Below, piece by piece: positions 58,320 to 64,000 of a stretch of 64,000 bases of DNA. The stretch lies in assembly GCF_022201045.2 (NCBI RefSeq), contig NC_068560.1:27173501-27237500 (forward strand), in the 5' to 3' direction. Position 1 is the stretch's first letter, and each line of letters opens with the position of its first letter. The translations under genes and the position numbers were made by a program. The notes beneath the pieces were generated by a model that saw only the letters and a program-made list of their open reading frames with translations, was not told where the DNA came from and ran no database searches. The DNA is from Citrus sinensis. Lineage: Eukaryota; Streptophyta; Magnoliopsida; Sapindales; Rutaceae.

Positions 58320-59173
58320 CTTTCACAATTTGAGAGGTAAATTCATTACAAATACAAAAGCATTGCCGTATATACTCATTCTTCTATAAATATCTGAGCA
58401 TATTTGGCTTTTGGATGAAGCAATTATCCAATCAACATGTTGTCTAACTTTTTTATTATTGAATGTGCAGGGTGAAGCTTAATTTGCAGACAAATAAGGC
58501 CTAGTGTTCTTTACTCCAAATAAAGTTGAGTATTTGGTAGAATAATGTTCTCATTTTTCCAAAGTTGAAACTTTGATTGAAGGGAACTCTTGCAGCATGT
58601 CCGAACTTTGATGTAAATAACCGTTTGGACTTTGGTTATGTTGTTTACTTATCAACTGAGTATGCTGGGAACAAAAAGTGATTTTAGAATTTTGAGTTTT
58701 GGCTATCTTACAAAAATAAATCACCACTATTACACAGCCATCTTTTGAATTTCATCACCCAATTGGTCTCTCTAATCGATGTTAATCACTTGGATGGAAA
58801 AATTAAAAAACAAATAATAATAATAAAGAAAATTAATATGGAACAAGTGACTTCAACACTTCGCTAATTACAAACTAAAATTTGGATTACTACTCGAATT
58901 ATGTTATACTGTTATGAATTGTGACCAAACCAAGTAAACATCTAAAAATTCATATGGACTAAATTATTTGTGATAAAAATTTAGAACATTTAATCACATA
59001 ATGTACATAATTGAGTCAAATGACGTTTTGTACACTTTGGGAATTCTAACAGAGGGTCCCTCTATTTTTACTTTTTATTTTCCAAATGAAGCCTTCATTT
59101 GTTCGTTCATATAAAATAAGTCCCTGACCAAGTAAAATGAGAAAATACTGGATTAAAGAAATAGTAGAAGGCA
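58320..59173. other. Intergenic with 3' UTR of the preceding gene
   Basis: Holds the likely 3' UTR intron of the 57738 gene, then AT-rich DNA and the short leader of the RING gene. No coding exon. Confidence 0.5.
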
Positions 59174-61127
59174 ATGGAAAATAAAGATCAAAGCGGCGGA
59201 TCTTCTTCATGTTCCTCGGAGAATCCGAACCCGTGCCCCATCTGCCTCGGACCCGTTGTTGAAGACTCATATCTCGACAAATGTTTCCGTACGTCTCTTT
59301 CACTTTCACTTGCTAACCCTTTTGTTTGGTTACCTAGAAAGTAGGAAAAAAATTGGGTTTATTATTGGTTTCTTTCTTTAAAACTGTAAGAAAGAAGATC
59401 TTTCTGTTAGATTAATGAATTTTGACCAATGTTGTGGAAGCTCTGATGTTGTGTGTTAATTCACAGATTTAAATTTTAATGATTCTAATTAAAATGAAAA
59501 AAATAATGATGTGAACTTAATTGGTTCATGTACTCATTAAATTTATTGTAAATTAGAACTTTGATATACATTTGTAATTATTTGTGAAGCCTCAGGATTT
59601 GCATTACTGTGATGCAGATAAGTTTTGTTACAATTGCATTGTACATTGGACTAAAGTGGTTGCTAGCAAGCATTCAAGCCTGCTTTCTTCTGTAAAGTGT
59701 CCTTTATGCAAGGTTAGTCTTTGTTCATAATCATCTGTACTTCTGATAATATTGCGTACTAGCAGGCCCGCAAGCATTACATTTTAGATTTTGGTAGATG
59801 AATTGTCTGCGTAAAAAGTGTCATTGATGGTTGTAATGTTTGATGGATATGCAGACAGAAAATGTTTCAATCATTCATGGATATGATGGAACTTATTTTC
59901 AACGGCATTACATTAGTCAAATTTTTGGAGATAGGTAACTTCAATTGTTTACTTTTCTCTTCAAATTTTCTGTTCATGTTTGTTAGATGTCTTTGTTTAC
60001 ATTACTATGTGTCTCCCCGCAGTTTCTTCTTTTCGAAAGCCCACAGATACAGATTACAGAGCTATTATACAGAACCAGGTCTTAATCAGCTCTTCATTTG
60101 ATCCTTTGGCTTCTGATCTCTTGTTGTCAGTTGGCTGTGTTATTTTCTAACAAAACCCTGCTATACATACACATGTTTTTCAGTCAATTATGTGTTCAAC
60201 CAGGTATCTTAAACGATGTATTCAATGTTTCACGGTATTGGAAGTCCCGTAAGTATCTTCAATCAAATCAATGGCTCCAAAGCTGGTTGAGAAGAGAAAT
60301 TCAAGCTGTAATGCAGGTATATAAATTCATCAGTCTACTCTTCCTTCTTTTTCAATTTCTTCCTCCTTGGTTTAGAGCTTGCTTAACATTCTATTAACTG
60401 TTAGATATTTCTGTTGTGTTTCTGAGCATTGTTCATTATGTTTAATACTATGCAATTTGATTATTTTTTTTTCCAGCCAATACATACAATGACGATATAT
60501 CCTGATTGTAATGCTAATAGAATGGGTTGATTATTAATGACTGAGATCTTTTTTGTGTAGGAGGAAGATGTTGAAATTGTTGTGCATCACATACTTGGTG
60601 TGGTTGATTCATTCTTGAAGAGGTAACATGCTCTAGGCTTGCATTGATATTAAATTAGTTGAAATACAAGTTGCCATAGAAACCTTATATGACTCTTAAC
60701 AGTAGAATCCCGTATTCTTTTCAAGTTTGTCAATGAAGTGTGATTAAAGTTGTTCAATAAGTCTGATAAAAGTTGTATACGAACTTTTAATTATTTTTCG
60801 TTCTACCTAAATCTGCCACCAAATAGCAGAAATAAGCAACGGTGCCAGATGGGAACTCCTGAAACGAAAGAAGAAGACTTCAAGGGTCTAGTCTCTGATG
60901 CAGCAAGACCTTTTCTCATGGCAAGGACAGATCGATTTGTGAACGAGATGCAACTCTTTCTTGCTTCAGGGTTGAACATTGAAGCCTATGATGCAGTCTA
61001 CATGCAAAGGCTCGGTTGGAACACGCCTAGAGTGACTATGGAGTCTGGGGAAGGGGAAACTAGTGGACAGACGCCTGTAATTCCATACCTGCATATCTTT
61101 GATGAAGATTCTGATGGAACAGACTGA
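59174..61127 (+). CDS. RING-type E3 ubiquitin ligase-like protein with a Topors-like RING
   Basis: Seven exons join in frame: 59174-59288, 59618-59712, 59855-59934, 60023-60078, 60204-60316, 60561-60622 and 60830-61127, giving 272 residues. The RING finger (residues 21-69) is C3HC4: C21, C24, C37, H39, C42, C45, C66, C69. Its core SYLDKCFHKFCYNCIVHW closely resembles the RING of Topors, an E3 for ubiquitin and SUMO. Topors-length Ser/Arg-rich tails are absent, so this is a short form. After the RING come conserved blocks: GYDGTYFQRHYISQIFGDS, SRYWKSRKYLQSN, VHHILGVVDSFLKR and FLASGLNIEAYDAVYMQRLG. The acidic tail ends DEDSDGTD. The last acceptor is a tandem agcag, so starting at 60827 adds one Ser. 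Substrates cannot be inferred. Confidence 0.87.
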
Positions 61128-61674
61128 ATGTTTTCTTGCCGGATGTGAAAGTTAAGGGTGTACATTCATGAGTTTTGCCATGAGTTAAAGGAGCCAGGTC
61201 TCCGTGTATACAATTATTATTTTGCTAAAATATATTTAATTCTACATCTTATATCATATACATGTGAAAATGCATTTATTTTGAACTGGTAGGGTGTGTT
61301 GTTCTTTCTTCGTGCTCATTTTCACGAGTCAGACAAATGGTATGGTTAATTCTTTTAAAACCAAATTAATTCTATTTTCACTTGGGAGTTGATGTTCACC
61401 ACTCATTCAAATTTGATACCTAGTGATTCCATTCCACAGCAATTGTAGCTCCAAAACGACAGCACCTCAGTCAAAGCATACCCTATATTTTTAATCTTTG
61501 TTTCTTGTAATTATGAGTGTGTTGCATACTGCTTTCCGTATTACAAAAAGACCAACCACTTCTAGCATTCGACTCCACTCCTCTCAACCAAAAAGAAGGG
61601 GGAGGACAAACGAAAAAAGGAAAAGGAAAAGAAAAAGAGAGTTTGCATAGATTAATTGCAGAGGTGGTTTAGGT
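61128..61674. other. Intergenic between convergent genes, no gene
   Basis: 3' UTR of the RING gene and of the minus-strand antiporter. A purine-rich tract lies at 61593-61640. No coding exon. Confidence 0.55.
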
Positions 61675-63998
61675 TCAGTTGTCATCTTCTTCATCATCAT
61701 CATCATAATCGTCGTCAATTATTTGACTAGCAATGGTTTCACAATAATGGTCGATGCTCATACGGTCATGCTTCCTAGATTCACTTTTGTTTGCTGTCTT
61801 TCTACTAATGTATTGCTGAATAACAAGAACCGATGCATGCGAAGAAAAGTTAGACATCGCCAGTACGGATCCAATTACACCCAGTTCTGGAAAATTTGTC
61901 GAGTTGTCTAAGGATAAGTCATAGGTGAGGCGCGATTCTGCTCCTTCCCTTCTACCAATTATGTATAGATCACAGTTATCACTCAGATCTTTTATGGCTG
62001 CTACAATTTCTTCACCATTATTCACCACATTTTCTATGTAACTTATGGACTCATCATTCATAGTCTTGAACTTGAACTCATATATATCTTCATCATCCGC
62101 TTGCTTTTCCGTACATCTTGCTACTTCACTGTTGTGCTTCTGATGAAGAACTGTTCTTGGATCCTTGCCTGGAAGAAATCTTACAACCGTCAGTTTGACA
62201 TTAGGATGGGCAGCCATTCTCCACGCATAGGCTAAGGCCTCTCTGTCATCTGGCCCTCCTAAGAAGAGCATGAGCAAGTGTTGTATTCCATGATGATCCT
62301 TGAGCTGGGACTCTTTATCTTCATCTGAACCCAGTCCACGATCAACAAATATACACACTGAACATGGCGTGTTTTGCAACAGGTTTAGGTTCACAGTTCT
62401 GTTGGTGTTGGCATTTCGAATTTTGTCATTAGTTGTTAATGGTCTTATATATGGTATGATAATAAAGGCAACACGCTTGTCCTCCGCAAGACAGCAAATG
62501 TCTTCATGCATGCTTTCATGAGACGATACAGATGTGAGTGTGTGAACATTGACTGCATTATTACTCGTCTTCTCATAATTTTCAAAGGCTTTCTTAAATT
62601 GCTCTGCCTCTGTAGCTTGCATGGGACAAGAATCGTTAAACCCAGTGGAGTTGCTTCCATCATTCATCAATAACATGGCAGTAGAATGTCCTAAATGCTC
62701 CACAAGATGGACTGCGAAGACATGGATCGCAGATTGGTTGGTGGCGTTTGAAACTTGTAGGAGGTTGATCATACCAGCTATGTTGCGCGTTGAATGGATG
62801 CATGCCATGATTCGAAATTCTGCTTTTTCCTTTGTTCTTTGTATGGTTCTGCACTTGTAGTTCATGAATTGCTTTGTTGCCTTGTAGGTTGCAGCGAGGA
62901 TGGGCTCGATCACACATGTCATCACAAAAAGTGCAAAGATTGTTGGAGGAAATGCTTCGTCAACCAAATCCTGAACAACAAATTCAATGTCATAACTTTG
63001 CATCCTTAATTTTGTAAGTACGCAGATATTGAATTGAAAATTTAGAAGAGCAAGTAGTTAACCTTTCTATTGCAGGCGGTGTTGAGGACAATCAAAGCTA
63101 AAAGACCTTTGGTGTTCATAAGTAGACCAAGGGCCAGCCCTTCCTTAGGTGGGATCTTGTGAAGCAGTGAGACAAGGAAAGTGATCAAAATCTTGCTCAT
63201 TCCAAACCCAAATAAAACTACCAACACAAACATCCAAGGTTTATGAGAAGAAAATACGACAAGATTTGATCGGAATCCAGTGAGTAAAAAGAAGCCAGGC
63301 AACCCAGATGACACAAGAAAGTCATCAAGCTTGTCCTTGAATGTGTTGGTGATCGGTTGCTTCTTTGGCATAATAACTCCAAGAGTGAAAGCACCAATAG
63401 CAGAGTGTGCTCCACATCCGTCAGTGATGAATCCACATAACAAAACTCCAGCAAGCACAAACGAGATATGGGTGTCTGAGAGATTATTATCTCCTCTGAT
63501 TGCGCTGCAAAACACCCACGAGAGAGCTGGACGAACCACAACTACACATATTAGTATGAAGCCAACGGTTGAGAGCACCTCATAGTATTGGCTAGGATTA
63601 GATACTAAGATGCAGGCAAGAAGAAGCATCCAGGTGAAAAGGTCACTTAAAAGTGCTGAAGACAGTGCAATCCTTCCAATATCCAAGTGTAGAATCCTGA
63701 GGTCTGTGAGGATTTGGGTGAGTTCTTGGAAGTTTGTGGCGGTTAGAGCCACAGCACAAAACATGTAACCCCCCTGGGTGATAAACTCTTGCGATTCACC
63801 TATCACCAGGAAAAATGCACCAAGCCCAACAGCCATTGGGACTAAAGTTCCAGCCAAGGCAATGCTGACGACTTTATTAGTCATCCCAGTTGCTGAGATT
63901 AGGTTTATATCCATGTCTAATCCAATCAAGAACAGGTAGAACAACAAAGCGATGTAAGCATATGTCTCTAACAACATCACGCTCTTATAAGGAAACAT
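61675..63998 (-). CDS. CHX: Cation/H+ antiporter, CHX family (partial, 5' end outside window)
   Basis: Two exon parts are visible, 63998-63063 and 62970-61675, joined in phase 0 across a 92-base GT-AG intron; together 743 residues. A full CHX has about 800, so roughly the first 100 are beyond the window edge. The membrane part carries the CPA2 exchanger fold, starting SVMLLETYAYIALLFYLFLI-GLDMDI, with at least nine hydrophobic segments to about 62850. The large cytosolic tail contains the two USPA-like regions of the family (FRIMACIHSTRN ... and HHLLMLFLGGPDDREALAYA-type, then LTVVRFLPG) and ends in an acidic run. These carriers exchange K+ or other cations for protons at endomembranes or the plasma membrane, many of them in pollen. 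In the core, where most CHX have LVNDICAW, this protein reads LLSDLFTW, and TSFPVLARIL is replaced by TNFQELTQIL. It is thus a divergent member. Confidence 0.9.
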
Positions 63999-64000
63999 TT

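Noticed and set aside
1-64000. tRNA, rRNA, CRISPR arrays
   Set aside because: None recognisable by reading; the window is ordinary plant nuclear DNA.

Overview
The window is nuclear DNA from a flowering plant, a eudicot. It is AT-rich between genes, its genes are split by GT-AG introns, and the families are plant-specific: a heavy-metal-associated isoprenylated protein, an NPH3/BTB protein, a CHX antiporter and a basic-7S-globulin/chitinase-CLP-like gene. A woody rosid such as Citrus would fit, but the species cannot be proven from the sequence alone. I see no organelle, bacterial or viral genome and no CRISPR array or tRNA.

Layout. 1-5.4 kb: gene-free, AT-rich, with a 109-bp tandem duplication and two tiny retroposition scars. 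5.75-7.9 kb (+): long HIPP metallochaperone-like gene. 8.8-10.3 kb (+): chitinase-CLP-like gene, broken by a 122-bp palindromic MITE and an in-frame stop; a 5'-truncated LINE (10.26-13.48 kb, minus orientation) sits just behind its stop codon. 17.5-19.1 kb (+): signal peptidase complex subunit 3 in six exons. 23.5-28.0 kb (+): ten-exon gene with five tandem Myb/SANT-like modules. 29.0-32.0 kb (+): cation/calcium exchanger in two exons. 34.3-35.1 kb (+): NF-YC subunit.

37-52 kb holds a four-member family of alpha-crystallin/HSP20-like genes resembling INCREASED DNA METHYLATION 3: a broken mosaic copy (+), two intact copies (-, -) and an intact copy (+). The outer pair share a long duplicated 5' region; the inner pair share their own gene and UTR structure. 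Two 0.6-kb Mutator-type MITEs and a probable hAT-type MITE have inserted among them.

52.9-53.6 kb (-): unrecognised, probably plastid-targeted membrane protein. 54.7-56.9 kb (+): NPH3/RPT2-like BTB protein. 57.7-58.3 kb (+): unrecognised protein. 59.2-61.1 kb (+): RING protein with a Topors-like RING. 61.7-64.0 kb (-): cation/H+ antiporter of the CHX family, whose 5' end lies outside the window.

There is no operon logic here; these are independently transcribed plant genes. The two most notable structures are the Myb/SANT gene built from five copies of a symmetrical two-exon module, and the IDM3-like cluster, in which one copy has been reassembled from forward and inverted pieces of its neighbours. 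Exon boundaries were set by hand from reading frame and splice sites; every multi-exon model given keeps an open frame across all its joins.
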